Of a DNA stretch of 64,000 nt, positions 25,244 to 35,070 are shown piece by piece. Origin of the DNA: DTDR01 sp964505415 (GTDB taxonomy: Bacteria > Hydrothermota > Tepidihabitantia > Tepidihabitantales > DTDR01); assembly GCA_964505415.1 (NCBI GenBank), contig CAZDHW010000009.1:1-64000 (forward strand). Direction: 5' to 3'. The notes below the pieces were generated by a model, which worked only from the letters and a program-made list of their open reading frames with translations, was not told the DNA's origin and did not search any database. The stretch's first letter is position 1, and each line of letters starts with the position of its first letter. Made by a program: the position numbers and the translations under genes.

Positions 25244-27404
25244 ATTCTTATTACTTGCCGATATCAATTTGGCGACCTTTGAAGGTTCTACCGCCCATTT
25301 TTTAGGAGTTTTAACTGGCTTTAAGAAATTAAAACTTTCACCAATAGTTCTATTGCCTAAACCTTATCCCCCATTAAATGCCCTTCTCAAAAAGAATTTG
25401 GAAGAAATCCAAATCCATTTTTATCCTTCTTTTGGTGATTATTCTTCTTTTATGAGCAAATTACGCTATTTTTTAAGCCTTATTTATTTCTTAAGAATAT
25501 TAATAAAAAATAAACCAAATATTATCTATTGCCGTTTTATGCCGTTATTCCTTTTCCATTTAGTAATTGCTAAGATTTTAAAAAAGAAAATAATCTTAGA
25601 AGTTAATAATACCCCTACCGATTTTTCTTATCGGCGCAATTTTGGCTCTTTTCTTAATAAATTAATTCCGCTATTTTACCTTTTAAGTGGAAAAATCGCT
25701 GATAAATTAATCGTTGTTGCCAGTGGTATGAGAAAGGACTTAATAAATTTGGGAATTGATAAAAGAAAAATTGCTCTTATTCCTAACGGTACTAATCCTG
25801 AAATCTTTAAACCCCAGAAGTCGGTAATAAAGAAGAACTTTTATGTTGGTTTTCTTTCTAAAATTGATAACTACCACGATTTTGAAAAGATAATTACTCT
25901 CAGTGAAGTCTTAAAAGAAGAAAAAGAAATCAAATTTCTTATCATTGGTAAAGTTGAAAATCCTAAATTAAAAGCCGAGATAAAAATGAGAAATTTAGAA
26001 GAAAAATTTATCTTTACCGGAGAAATCCCCTATTTCCAAGTACCTTTTCATATTAATCTTTTCGATATTGCTCTCATCACCACTCCCCAGAAATTTTGTG
26101 GTTATACCTCACCAATTAAACTCTTTGATTATGCTGGTTGTGGCAAGATTATCCTTGTTAATAAAGAATTGGTTAAAAAAGAAAAAAGTTTGCGGGCAAT
26201 TCCGATGATTACTTATTCTTCAGTAGCTGATTTAAAAGAAAAGATTTTGCTGATTAAAGATAATTATCACTACTATTTAGAAAATTACGGCGAAAAGGCA
26301 AGGCAGTCAGTTTTAAAGAGATACAACTGGGTGACAATTGTTAAAAAATCGCTAAAAGGAATTACGGAATTAGAAGAAAGCAAGAAAAGAAAAATTAAAA
26401 AGAAAATCATCTTACAGGTTATTGGCAATTTGAGTGGTGGCGGCGCTCAGACATTACTTTTAAATTTCTTAAAAGAAAAAGAGGCCCAGAAATTTAATTT
26501 TGAAATCTTTACTTTTAAAAAGAAATATTCCCTTTTAACTTTTATCAATTTGTTAAAGAAAATAAAGAAAGTTAAACCGGATATTATCCATGCCCACCTA
26601 TTTCCGGAACTTTATTATGTTGCTTTTGCTTCTTTCTTCTATAAAAAACCAAAATATCTTTATACCGAACATAACATCTTTAACCGCCGCCAAAAATATA
26701 AATTTCTTTATCCCTTAGAAAGCTTTGTCTATCAACGATATGATAAAATAATTGCTTGTGCCCATATGGTAAAAGAACAGTTAACCAAATACCTTCCCCA
26801 AATAAAAGAAAAAATAGTTGTTATCCCTAACGGTTTTTCTCTTAACGAAAAGGAGATAAAAGAAAATGAAGAAAAGGCAGATTTGTGCTTTATTGGCCGG
26901 CTGGAAGAGCAAAAGGGAGTTGATATCCTCTTGGCGGCATTAAAGATTTTAAAGGAAAAAGGAATTTCACCGAAAACTTTTATTGTTGGCTATGGCAGTT
27001 GGGAAGAAAGATTAAAAGCTTTAAGAGAAAAGGAAAAACTTTTTAACATAAAGTTTTTGGGAAAAAGAGAAGATGCCCTTTCCTTTTTGAAAGCCAGCAA
27101 GATTTTTGTTTTACCCTCCCGGTGGGAAGGTTTGCCAATCACGATTTTAGAAGCGGCTTCATTAAAAAAACCAATAATTGTTACCAATGTTGGTGGCGTA
27201 AAAGAAGTTTTAACGGAAGAAGAGGCAATGATTATTGAAAAAGAAGAACCACAACTTTTGGCTAACGCCATTGAAGAACTGCTTTTTAATGAAAAACTAC
27301 AAAAAGAGTTTGCGGAAAAAGCCTATGTCAAAGTAAGCAATCATTTTTCCATAAAAACTTTTAGTAAGAAAATGGCAAGTTTATACGAAAGTTTGTTAAA
27401 ATGA
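25233..27404 (+). CDS. Tandem GT4 glycosyltransferase fusion
   Basis: This 723-residue protein contains two GT-B glycosyltransferases end to end. Domain 1 (about 1-375) has IPNGTNPEIFKP and a variant donor motif SPIKLFDYAGCGK. Domain 2 (about 388-723) has IPNGFSLNE, CFIGRLEEQKGVDILLAAL and EGLPITILEAASL with the EX7E motif. A lysine-rich hinge separates them. Fusion implies two consecutive sugar additions to the lipid-linked unit. It overlaps genes on both sides by 4 to 11 bases. Confidence 0.9.
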   Translation: MKNRFLLLADINLATFEGSTAHFLGVLTGFKKLKLSPIVLLPKPYPPLNALLKKNLEEIQIHFYPSFGDYSSFMSKLRYFLSLIYFLRILIKNKPNIIYCRFMPLFLFHLVIAKILKKKIILEVNNTPTDFSYRRNFGSFLNKLIPLFYLLSGKIADKLIVVASGMRKDLINLGIDKRKIALIPNGTNPEIFKPQKSVIKKNFYVGFLSKIDNYHDFEKIITLSEVLKEEKEIKFLIIGKVENPKLKAEIKMRNLEEKFIFTGEIPYFQVPFHINLFDIALITTPQKFCGYTSPIKLFDYAGCGKIILVNKELVKKEKSLRAIPMITYSSVADLKEKILLIKDNYHYYLENYGEKARQSVLKRYNWVTIVKKSLKGITELEESKKRKIKKKIILQVIGNLSGGGAQTLLLNFLKEKEAQKFNFEIFTFKKKYSLLTFINLLKKIKKVKPDIIHAHLFPELYYVAFASFFYKKPKYLYTEHNIFNRRQKYKFLYPLESFVYQRYDKIIACAHMVKEQLTKYLPQIKEKIVVIPNGFSLNEKEIKENEEKADLCFIGRLEEQKGVDILLAALKILKEKGISPKTFIVGYGSWEERLKALREKEKLFNIKFLGKREDALSFLKASKIFVLPSRWEGLPITILEAASLKKPIIVTNVGGVKEVLTEEEAMIIEKEEPQLLANAIEELLFNEKLQKEFAEKAYVKVSNHFSIKTFSKKMASLYESLLK

Positions 27405-29260
27405 TGCAAAAGAAAATTATTCATATTCTTGGAGCTTCAAAGTTTGGTGGTATTGTTCAGTATTTGGCTTTTCTTATTGAGAGACAATTGAAAGATAATT
27501 ACCAAGTAGCAATTTTAACGGAAGACGAAAAGATAAAAAGTTATTTTCAAAAGCATTTTCCGCAAGTGAAAATAGTGACTACCAAAAAGGTTTATAAAAG
27601 AGAGATTTCGCCTTTCTATGACCTTTGGGCACTTTTAAGAACTATTAAGATTTTAAAAGGTTATTCGATTGTTCATACCCACACCTCTAAGGGTGGCTTT
27701 ATTGGCCGGCTGGCTGCCAAAATCTGTCGAATTCCATTGATCATCCATACTGCCCACGGGTTTGCCTTCCATGAGTTCTCCTCTAAAAAAGCAACCCTTT
27801 TCTATTCTTTTTTAGAAAGATTAGCTAGTTATTTTTGTGACAAAATTATCCTTCTTAATAAAAAGGATTACCAATTGGCTAAAAAATTTAAAATTGGCAA
27901 CGAAAAGAAATTGGCACTCATTTATAACGGCATTGATTACCAAAAAATTGAAAAAGAGAAGCCTGATTTTTCTATCCGGGAAAAATTGGGTTTAAAAGCC
28001 AAAGATTTCCTTATCACTTTTGTCGGTCGTTTATCACCACAAAAAAACCCCGAAATTTTAATTCGGGCAATGAAAGAACTGGTGAAAGAAAATAATAATA
28101 AAAAGATTTGTCTGTTACTAATTGGTGAAGACATGGGAGAAAAAGAAAAATTGTTGAGATTGATAAAGGAATTTCAGTTAACTAATAATGTCCACTTTTT
28201 AGACTTTGTGAAAAATCCCATTCCCCTTCTAAAAGCCAGTGATTGCTTTGTGCTTCCTTCCCTCTGGGAGGGATTATCAATCGCGCTGTTAGAAGCCATG
28301 GCCTCTTCCTTACCAGTAATTGCCTCCAATATCAAAGGGAATAACGAAATAATTACTGATGGAATAAATGGCTTCCTCTTTTTGCCCAATAATGAAAAGG
28401 ATTTAAAAGAAAAGATAATGCTTTTATTAAATAATGAAGAACTGCGACTAAAAATGGGAAAAGAGGGGAAAGAAACCATTATAAAAAGATTTTCTAAAGA
28501 AAGATTTCAAGAAGAAACAATGAAAATTTATAATTTTCGAAAAGAAAATAAAGAAGCTAACAAAAGAGAGAAAAATATTTCTCCATACTTAAATTCTTTT
28601 GCTAAAAGGACTTTTGACATTTTCTTTTCCCTCTTTTTATTAATCTTAACTTTACCACTTTTTATTCCTGTACTGCTAATCCAATTGTTTTATTTTAAAA
28701 ATAAACTCTTTTTCACTCAGGAACGAAGAGGAAGAAATTTGAAGATATTTAAAGTTTATAAATTCCGAACAATGAAAATTAATGCCGAAAAATTGAAAAG
28801 AGAAGACGGCTCTTCTCTTTATCTTAAAAACGACCCGCGGGTAACAAAATTTGGAAGATTTTTAAGAGAATTTGGTTTAGACGAATTGCCTCAAATATTT
28901 AATGTTTTAAAAGGAGAAATGAGTATTGTGGGGCCGAGACCGGATGAAGTCTTACCTTTAGAGCTTTATAAAGATAAAACAAAATTTTTCGCTAAACCTG
29001 GTTTAACCAGTTTATCAATTATTAATGGCCGAAATAATTTGCCTTTAAATTTGAGAAACGAAATTGAAGGTTTTTATTGTCAAAAAGCATCGTTTATTTT
29101 GGATTTAAAAATTATTTTAAAAACAATTTTAATAATTTTAAAAAGAGAAGGAATTTATAATAAGCAGGAGGTGTGTGATGAGGAGCGCCTATTTATTAAC
29201 TTTAAAGGGAGAGGGGTTTATGAAAAAATTAAATATTCTACCGGAAAATCTCGGAGCTAA
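27401..29260 (+). CDS. Glycosyltransferase fused to a phosphoglycosyl transferase
   Basis: This is 619 residues. The first 380 form a GT4 enzyme (IYNGIDYQKI, FVGRLSPQKNPEILIRAM, EGLSIALLEAMASSLP). From about 400 a monotopic phosphoglycosyl transferase follows, with its membrane hairpin (about 405-430), QERRGRNLKIFKVYKFRTMK, LREFGLDELPQIFNVL and MSIVGPRPDE. The PGT starts a repeat unit by loading sugar-phosphate on undecaprenyl phosphate, and the GT would add the second sugar. PglA-PglC fusions of this kind are known. The last 30 or so residues go beyond the usual family end and overlap the next gene. Confidence 0.9.
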   Translation: MMQKKIIHILGASKFGGIVQYLAFLIERQLKDNYQVAILTEDEKIKSYFQKHFPQVKIVTTKKVYKREISPFYDLWALLRTIKILKGYSIVHTHTSKGGFIGRLAAKICRIPLIIHTAHGFAFHEFSSKKATLFYSFLERLASYFCDKIILLNKKDYQLAKKFKIGNEKKLALIYNGIDYQKIEKEKPDFSIREKLGLKAKDFLITFVGRLSPQKNPEILIRAMKELVKENNNKKICLLLIGEDMGEKEKLLRLIKEFQLTNNVHFLDFVKNPIPLLKASDCFVLPSLWEGLSIALLEAMASSLPVIASNIKGNNEIITDGINGFLFLPNNEKDLKEKIMLLLNNEELRLKMGKEGKETIIKRFSKERFQEETMKIYNFRKENKEANKREKNISPYLNSFAKRTFDIFFSLFLLILTLPLFIPVLLIQLFYFKNKLFFTQERRGRNLKIFKVYKFRTMKINAEKLKREDGSSLYLKNDPRVTKFGRFLREFGLDELPQIFNVLKGEMSIVGPRPDEVLPLELYKDKTKFFAKPGLTSLSIINGRNNLPLNLRNEIEGFYCQKASFILDLKIILKTILIILKREGIYNKQEVCDEERLFINFKGRGVYEKIKYSTGKSRS

Positions 29261-29969
29261 ATCGGATATCTATACCGATTATCTCAATTTAGATATCCTG
29301 CGAATAATTGAAGCCGGCGGAATTGTAAAAGTTTTTTACGAAGATAAGAATAAAGAAATTATCGGTTTAGCCACTGCTGAATTTAATGAAAATCTCTTTA
29401 TTATTCCTTACCTCTTTGCTCCTAATCTGTCTTTAAAAATCAAACTGCTAAGCGAAATTATTAATGAAGGCAATTGCTCAAATATCTTAATCAAAATTTC
29501 TAATAACGACGAAAAGTTTATTAACTACCTTAAAGAAAATAATTTCAAATTGATAAACAGCATTATCCTCTTTCTTGGTAATCAAGAAAATCTGAAACCG
29601 GAAATTATTACTACTTTTGAAGATACTTTAAAATCGGAAAAAATGGAAATTACCACCAGCAATCTTTCACCAATAATTTACTACCATTTTCTAATGAAAG
29701 ATGGTAAATGTATTGGTGTCCTTAATGCTCAAAAAGTAGCCAAAGATTTTCCGATTATAAAAATTAACACCATTTATATCGACGAGAAATTTCGAAAAAG
29801 AAATTGCGGAAGTCTTCTTTTATCATCTTTTTTAAAATGTCTTTTAAAAGAGAAAAATTATTATGTAATTAGTGAAGTTCCTATGGGCAATCTCCCGGCA
29901 ATCAGACTTTTTTCTAAATTTAATTTTGGAATAATTGGCGCTTTTAAAATTTTAATGAAAGGAAAATAA
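29178..29969 (+). CDS. GNAT-like N-acyltransferase
   Basis: This is about 263 residues. The C-terminal half fits a GNAT fold: INTIYIDEKFRKRNCGSLLLSSFL (about 195-218) is the acetyl-CoA-binding strand-loop-helix, and NLPAIRLFSKFNFG the last helix. The N-terminal half is divergent. ATG 29178 follows AGGAGG by seven bases. A second ATG at 29220 follows GGGAGAGGGG and would shorten it by 14 residues. In this setting it probably acylates an amino sugar made with the neighbouring aminotransferase. Confidence 0.7.
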   Translation: MRSAYLLTLKGEGFMKKLNILPENLGAKSDIYTDYLNLDILRIIEAGGIVKVFYEDKNKEIIGLATAEFNENLFIIPYLFAPNLSLKIKLLSEIINEGNCSNILIKISNNDEKFINYLKENNFKLINSIILFLGNQENLKPEIITTFEDTLKSEKMEITTSNLSPIIYYHFLMKDGKCIGVLNAQKVAKDFPIIKINTIYIDEKFRKRNCGSLLLSSFLKCLLKEKNYYVISEVPMGNLPAIRLFSKFNFGIIGAFKILMKGK

Positions 29970-29975
29970 GTAACG

Positions 29976-31124
29976 ATGAAGAGTTTTAATTTTATTCCTT
30001 TTGCTCGACCTCATATTACTGAAGAAGAAGTGAACGCCGTTATGGAAACCTTAAAATCCGGTTGGTTAACCACGGGAAAAAGAACAAGGGAATTTGAAGA
30101 GGAATTTAAAAAATATATCGGTGCGCAATATGCCATCGCGGTGAATTCTTGCACCAGTGGACTTTTCTTAGTTTTAAAAGCTTTAGGAATAAAAGAAGGA
30201 GACGAAGTAATCATTCCCACTTGGACATTCTGTGCTACGGCTAATGTGGTTATCCATTGCGGTGCCATCCCAGTTTTTACTGATGTGGCTTATGATTATC
30301 TTTTGCCACCCGAGGAGATCGAGAAGAAAATCACTAAAAAAACTAAAGCGATTATTCCTGTTCATTTTGCCGGAAAGAGTTGCGATATGAAAAAAATAAA
30401 AGAAATTGCTGAGAAATATCACCTTTATGTAATTGAAGACGCGGCTCACGCCTGCGGTACTATTTATCAAGGCAAAAAAGTTGGGAAAGAATCTTTAGCA
30501 TGCGTCTTTTCTTTTTATCCAACGAAAAACATCACTACCGGTGAAGGGGGTATGGTTGTTACCAATAATAAAGAGTTAGCAGAAAAGATAAGAATGATGG
30601 CTCTCCACGGTTTAACGCTTAATGCTTATGACCGCTATCAAAAAAATGGCAGTTGGTATTACCAAGTTGTTTATCCGGGGTATAAATGTAATATGACCGA
30701 TATTCAAGCGAGTATCGGTCTTTGCCAATTAAGAAAGATCGAGAAGTTGATTAAAAGAAGACAAGAGATTATCAATTATTACCAAGAAAATCTCAAATAT
30801 CTGCCAGATTTAATTTTACCGGAAACAGAAATTGTTGATCAAAGAGTAAGCTGGCACCTTTATGTAATAAGAATTTCAAAAACCGCAAAAATGGGGCGAG
30901 ATGCTTTAATTGATTTTTTAAGAGAAAAAAATATTGGGACATCGGTACATTTCATTCCTCTTCATCTTCATCCCTATTATCAAAAAACTTATAATTTAAA
31001 TCCTAAAGATTTTCCCGTAGCAAACACTCTCTTTTCTTCTTGTCTTTCTTTACCCCTCTATCCCGATTTAACTAAAGAAGAGCAAGATTTTATTATTTAT
31101 TCTTTAAAGGAGGCATTATGTTAA
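29976..31124 (+). CDS. DegT/DnrJ/EryC1 family sugar aminotransferase
   Basis: This 382-residue PLP enzyme places an amino group on a nucleotide-linked keto sugar. The motifs are VNSCTSGLFLVLKALG, DAAHACGT and the PLP lysine in FSFYPTKNITTGEGGMV (about 186). The C-terminal SVHFIPLHLHPYY is typical of the family. With the GNAT upstream it would give an N-acyl amino sugar for the polysaccharide. It overlaps the following gene by seven bases. Confidence 0.93.
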   Translation: MKSFNFIPFARPHITEEEVNAVMETLKSGWLTTGKRTREFEEEFKKYIGAQYAIAVNSCTSGLFLVLKALGIKEGDEVIIPTWTFCATANVVIHCGAIPVFTDVAYDYLLPPEEIEKKITKKTKAIIPVHFAGKSCDMKKIKEIAEKYHLYVIEDAAHACGTIYQGKKVGKESLACVFSFYPTKNITTGEGGMVVTNNKELAEKIRMMALHGLTLNAYDRYQKNGSWYYQVVYPGYKCNMTDIQASIGLCQLRKIEKLIKRRQEIINYYQENLKYLPDLILPETEIVDQRVSWHLYVIRISKTAKMGRDALIDFLREKNIGTSVHFIPLHLHPYYQKTYNLNPKDFPVANTLFSSCLSLPLYPDLTKEEQDFIIYSLKEALC

Positions 31125-32566
31125 AAAAGTTGAATTTTAGCATTAGTTATCGATTATTGGCTGATGTTTTAATTTTAACATTTTCTTATTCTTTTGTGAA
31201 CTTCTTAACTAACCATCGTCTGCCCAATTTTCTTTCTCTTTATTTTCTTGTCACTTTTTGCTTATTTATCTTTTCTCTTTGCGGTTTCTATACTTACGGA
31301 AGAACCTATCGGGGAAGATACAAATTCCTTTTAATCCTTTTTGCCAATTCGTTAGCTTTCTTTTTATTTTATTACTTATCCCCCCTCTTTTTATTCCCTC
31401 AACAATTACGGACACTTTTTTTTACTTACCTTTTAGCAACTTTTCTCTTGTCTTTTGCTCGTCTTTTTCTTTTATTATCAAACCATTTTACTTATTTAGA
31501 GAAAAAAAGAGCCCGGGTTATTAAAAAACCAATTGAAAGGATTTTGGTAATTGGGGGTGCCGGTTATATCGGTTCGGTGCTAGTAAGAAAATTATTAAAA
31601 TTAGGTTACAAAGTAAGAATCTTAGACAACTTTCTTTACGGAAAAGAGAGCATAAAAGAACTTATGAAAAACAAATCTTTTGAAGTAGTGGAAGGCGATT
31701 TTCGTCACATTAATATTTTAACCGAAGCCTTGGAAAATTGCGATGCCTTAATCCATTTAGGAGCCATTGTTGGTGACTCTGCTTGTGCGCTTTCCGAAAA
31801 GTTAACTATTGAAACTAATCTTCTGGCTACTAAATTTATTATTCAGGTAGCAAAAAGTAAAAATTGCCAGCGGTTTATTTTTGCTTCTACTTGTTCGGTC
31901 TACGGTGCCAGCGATAACGAATATCTTACCGAAGAAAGCAAAACTTTTCCGGTTTCACTTTATGCCAAAACTAAATTGGATTCGGAAAAAATCCTCCTCA
32001 AAGAAGGAAAAGAGCTGGTTACTACTATTTTAAGATTTGCTACTGTTTACGGACCTTCCTATCGGGAAAGATACGATTTGGTGGTTAATCTTTTATCTTT
32101 AAAAGCAGTAAAAGAAAAGAAAATAACGGTTTACGGTGGTGAACAATGGCGACCTTTCATCCACATTGACGATCTTTGTGAAGGAATTATTAAGGTTCTC
32201 TTAGCAAAAGAAGAACTGGTAAGAGATCAGATTTTTAATTTAGGAGATACTAAAGAAAATTACCAATTAAAAGAGATTGGGGAAATTATCCAAAACATTG
32301 TTCCCGATGCGGAATTAATTATCCTACCGGAGACAAACGATAGAAGAAATTATCGGGTCTCCTTTGAAAAGATTAAAAAAGTTTTATCTTTTACTTGTCA
32401 AAAAAAAGTAAGAGATGGCGTCATTGAAATGATTGAAAGGATAAAACAAAATGGTAAAGGTTATTTTTCACCCGACTTTTTCCAATGTGTTTCTAATTAT
32501 GAGAGAATTAAAAATTGTAAAAAAGAAAGTTATTGGCTGGAATTAGTTAAAGAGGAGGTCTTATGA
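31118..32566 (+). CDS. Membrane-anchored SDR nucleotide-sugar epimerase/dehydratase
   Basis: This is 482 residues. Four membrane helices (about 12-130) resemble the N-terminal domain of PglF/FlaA1/CapD dehydratases. The soluble part (about 140-482), however, is an extended GalE-like SDR: IGGAGYIGSVLVRKLL, ASTCSVYG and YAKTK (about 281). The pairing of a PglF-type membrane part with a GalE-type catalytic part is unusual. It probably makes a keto sugar or epimer feeding the aminotransferase; the exact reaction is not clear. Confidence 0.85.
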   Translation: MLKKLNFSISYRLLADVLILTFSYSFVNFLTNHRLPNFLSLYFLVTFCLFIFSLCGFYTYGRTYRGRYKFLLILFANSLAFFLFYYLSPLFLFPQQLRTLFFTYLLATFLLSFARLFLLLSNHFTYLEKKRARVIKKPIERILVIGGAGYIGSVLVRKLLKLGYKVRILDNFLYGKESIKELMKNKSFEVVEGDFRHINILTEALENCDALIHLGAIVGDSACALSEKLTIETNLLATKFIIQVAKSKNCQRFIFASTCSVYGASDNEYLTEESKTFPVSLYAKTKLDSEKILLKEGKELVTTILRFATVYGPSYRERYDLVVNLLSLKAVKEKKITVYGGEQWRPFIHIDDLCEGIIKVLLAKEELVRDQIFNLGDTKENYQLKEIGEIIQNIVPDAELIILPETNDRRNYRVSFEKIKKVLSFTCQKKVRDGVIEMIERIKQNGKGYFSPDFFQCVSNYERIKNCKKESYWLELVKEEVL

Positions 32567-32976
32567 GATGGGTTATTTTTCTCGGAATCTTAACTTTAGC
32601 AATTTTCAAATTTTTAATTGCGCAACCAACGAATAAAGAAATGCCAATAAAAGCCCATATTTGGGGAGAAGTAAAAAATCCTGGCTCTTATTATCTTTCT
32701 TATACCGGTGATATTTTAGAACTGATTTCGCAAGCCGGCGGACCCACACCTAATGCCGATTTATCAAAAATCACTTTAATTGTCGCCAAAGAGAAAAAAA
32801 GGATAGGTCTTAATCTTAATAAAATGATTAAAAAAGGTGAAATCTTGCTCCTTTCTAACGGTGATGTTGTGATCATTCCTCGTTCAAAATTAGCTACTTT
32901 AAAAGAAGCTATACCATTCATAACTACTTTAGCAGTATTTGTTAATCTTTATTTAACTTATATAACCAGGAGGTGA
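32563..32976 (+). CDS. Stand-alone SLBB-domain protein
   Basis: This 137-residue protein has a signal peptide (about 1-21), one SLBB beta-grasp domain (about 27-110; AHIWGEVKNPGSYYL, DILELISQAGGPT, LLSNGDVVIIP) and a final hydrophobic helix (about 114-134). Wza-type exporters have an extra PES domain plus SLBB, and that PES domain is missing here. AGGAGG precedes the ATG, which overlaps the SDR gene by four bases. It may be a periplasmic adaptor for the Wzz-kinase. Confidence 0.85.
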   Translation: MRWVIFLGILTLAIFKFLIAQPTNKEMPIKAHIWGEVKNPGSYYLSYTGDILELISQAGGPTPNADLSKITLIVAKEKKRIGLNLNKMIKKGEILLLSNGDVVIIPRSKLATLKEAIPFITTLAVFVNLYLTYITRR

Positions 32977-32979
32977 AAA

Positions 32980-35070
32980 ATGAAAGAGTATAATCTGGAG
33001 AAAATTATTTTAATTATTAAAGAGAAAAAAAAGGTAATCATTACCATCTTTCTCCTTTCCTTGATAATTGCTCTTCTTTTTACTTTTTTAACCAAACCTG
33101 AATACGAAAGTAGGGCCACTATTTTAGTAGAAGGTGATAAACTAAACTCTGATTTGTTCTTTTCCTCTCCCTTATCCTTTGCTAAACAAAAAAGTCTGTT
33201 ATATAACTACTCAGAAATTTTAAAATCGCATAACTTAATGCAAACGGTTTTAGAAGAATTAAAAAAGACTGAAGCGAAAAATTATTTTAAAAATATTGAA
33301 GATTTACAGAAAAAGGTAACAATAAAAATTATCAAAGAAACCGACATTTTAAATATTAAAGCGAAAAGCGAGAAACCCGAGGCAGCAGAAATTCTTTGCG
33401 AAGTTTATGCCAAAACCTTTGAAAACTTTGTCGCTAAAATCACCAAAGAAGATGTGCAAAAAATTAAAGAATTTACTTATAACCAATTAAAAGAAATTGA
33501 AAAAGAATTACAGGCTAAAGAAAGAGAAATCACTGAATTTAAAAAGAAAAATCGGATTGCTGATTTAGACCAAGGAACCAAGGAACTTTTTCAAAATATA
33601 ATTAACATCAAAACCCTTTATGATGAAGTCCTTGCTCAATACCACGAAAAGCAAGAAGAACTCTTTTCTCTAAAAAATACCTTTAACGAAAATCAAAGGC
33701 ATTTCTACAACCAATTAATTCAAGAAAAATCTTCTTTAATTAACGAAATGCAAAAAACTTACCAAAATTTAGAAATTGAAAAAACCCACCTTTTATTATC
33801 CGGTTATGAAGAGAATAACGAAAAAATGAAAAAAATTGAAGAAAAACAAAACGAAATAAGAGAAAAGTTACTTTCCCTCACACCGGCATCTTTTATTGAG
33901 CCGTTAGAATTTCTCAAAACCTTAGAAGGCCAAGCAATCTTTAAAGAAATTGAACTTAATGCTCTTAAGGCAAAATTAACCAAACTTTCGCAATTACTTT
34001 CTCAATACGAAAGGGAATTAGCAAAATTACCAGAAAAAGAAAGAACTTATTTGAAATTGAGCCGCGATTTAGAAATTCTCCAAAAAATTTATTCCCTTTT
34101 AAGGGAAAAACACGAAGAAGCCAAAATAAACGAAGCCGGTAGGATTTCTGGAATAACTTTAATTGAGGCAAAAACACCGGCTAAAAAAATTAAACCTTCG
34201 CTTTCTTTTAATATCATTACTGCTCTCTTTTTAGGGTTAGCATTTGCTTTCGTTACTGTTTTCTTATCAGACTATTTTAATAACACGATAAAATCAATTA
34301 CTGATGTAGAAAAATTGAATGTTGGTGTTTTGACGACTATTCCGAATCTTAATAAAAAAGAAAAAACTAATGGTAACGGTGTTACTAAATTTATTATTCC
34401 TTTCTCCGATGAAGAAAAAACTTCGGCCGAAAGTTATCGGATATTAAGAACTTCCTTATTATGGTCCTTTTTCAACGAAAATAAAAAAGTCGTTTTAATA
34501 ACTTCTGCCAATCCTGAAGAAGGAAAAACAACTGTCGCCTGTAATCTTGCTTACATTCTTGCTCAAGGTGGAATAAAAACATTGCTAATTGACTTGGATT
34601 TAAGAAAACCTCGCCTTCATTCTATTTTCTCTATTAATAGAAAACCAGGATTTACTGACCTGATTCTCAATAATCTTAAACCAGGTAGCAATGGCCATAT
34701 TCCTAAAACCAATTTTCCTAATCTTGATCTTCTTCCGGCCGGTTCGTTGATACCTTCGCCAGCAGATTTTTTAGAAAAAAAATTTGTTGAGGAATGGTTA
34801 AATAAATTTAGAGAAGAATATTCAGCAATAATTATTGATTCACCGCCAGCGTTAATCGCTGCTGATGTGCCGATTCTTACTAAAAAGGTTGATGGTGTTT
34901 TATTAGTGTGCGGCTTTCTGAAAACCGATTTAAACCAGTTAGAAGAAACAATAAAAATTCTTAACGAAAAGGAAAAGAAAGTTATTGGTTGTGTTTTAAA
35001 CTTTTATGAACCGTTAAAAAAATATCATAATTATTACTATTATCATTATAAATATCGAAAAGAAAAATAA
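32980..35070 (+). CDS. Wzz chain-length regulator fused to bacterial tyrosine kinase
   Basis: This 696-residue polysaccharide co-polymerase has two membrane helices (about 17-35 and 405-425) around a long periplasmic coiled-coil region. The cytoplasmic BY-kinase has Walker A ANPEEGKTTVACN (about 510), Walker A' LLIDLDLRKPR (about 536) and Walker B IIIDSPPALIAADV (about 616). The C-terminus is a tyrosine cluster (YHNYYYYHYKYR), the autophosphorylation site in this family. It is the Wzc-like core of the locus. Confidence 0.95.
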   Translation: MKEYNLEKIILIIKEKKKVIITIFLLSLIIALLFTFLTKPEYESRATILVEGDKLNSDLFFSSPLSFAKQKSLLYNYSEILKSHNLMQTVLEELKKTEAKNYFKNIEDLQKKVTIKIIKETDILNIKAKSEKPEAAEILCEVYAKTFENFVAKITKEDVQKIKEFTYNQLKEIEKELQAKEREITEFKKKNRIADLDQGTKELFQNIINIKTLYDEVLAQYHEKQEELFSLKNTFNENQRHFYNQLIQEKSSLINEMQKTYQNLEIEKTHLLLSGYEENNEKMKKIEEKQNEIREKLLSLTPASFIEPLEFLKTLEGQAIFKEIELNALKAKLTKLSQLLSQYERELAKLPEKERTYLKLSRDLEILQKIYSLLREKHEEAKINEAGRISGITLIEAKTPAKKIKPSLSFNIITALFLGLAFAFVTVFLSDYFNNTIKSITDVEKLNVGVLTTIPNLNKKEKTNGNGVTKFIIPFSDEEKTSAESYRILRTSLLWSFFNENKKVVLITSANPEEGKTTVACNLAYILAQGGIKTLLIDLDLRKPRLHSIFSINRKPGFTDLILNNLKPGSNGHIPKTNFPNLDLLPAGSLIPSPADFLEKKFVEEWLNKFREEYSAIIIDSPPALIAADVPILTKKVDGVLLVCGFLKTDLNQLEETIKILNEKEKKVIGCVLNFYEPLKKYHNYYYYHYKYRKEK

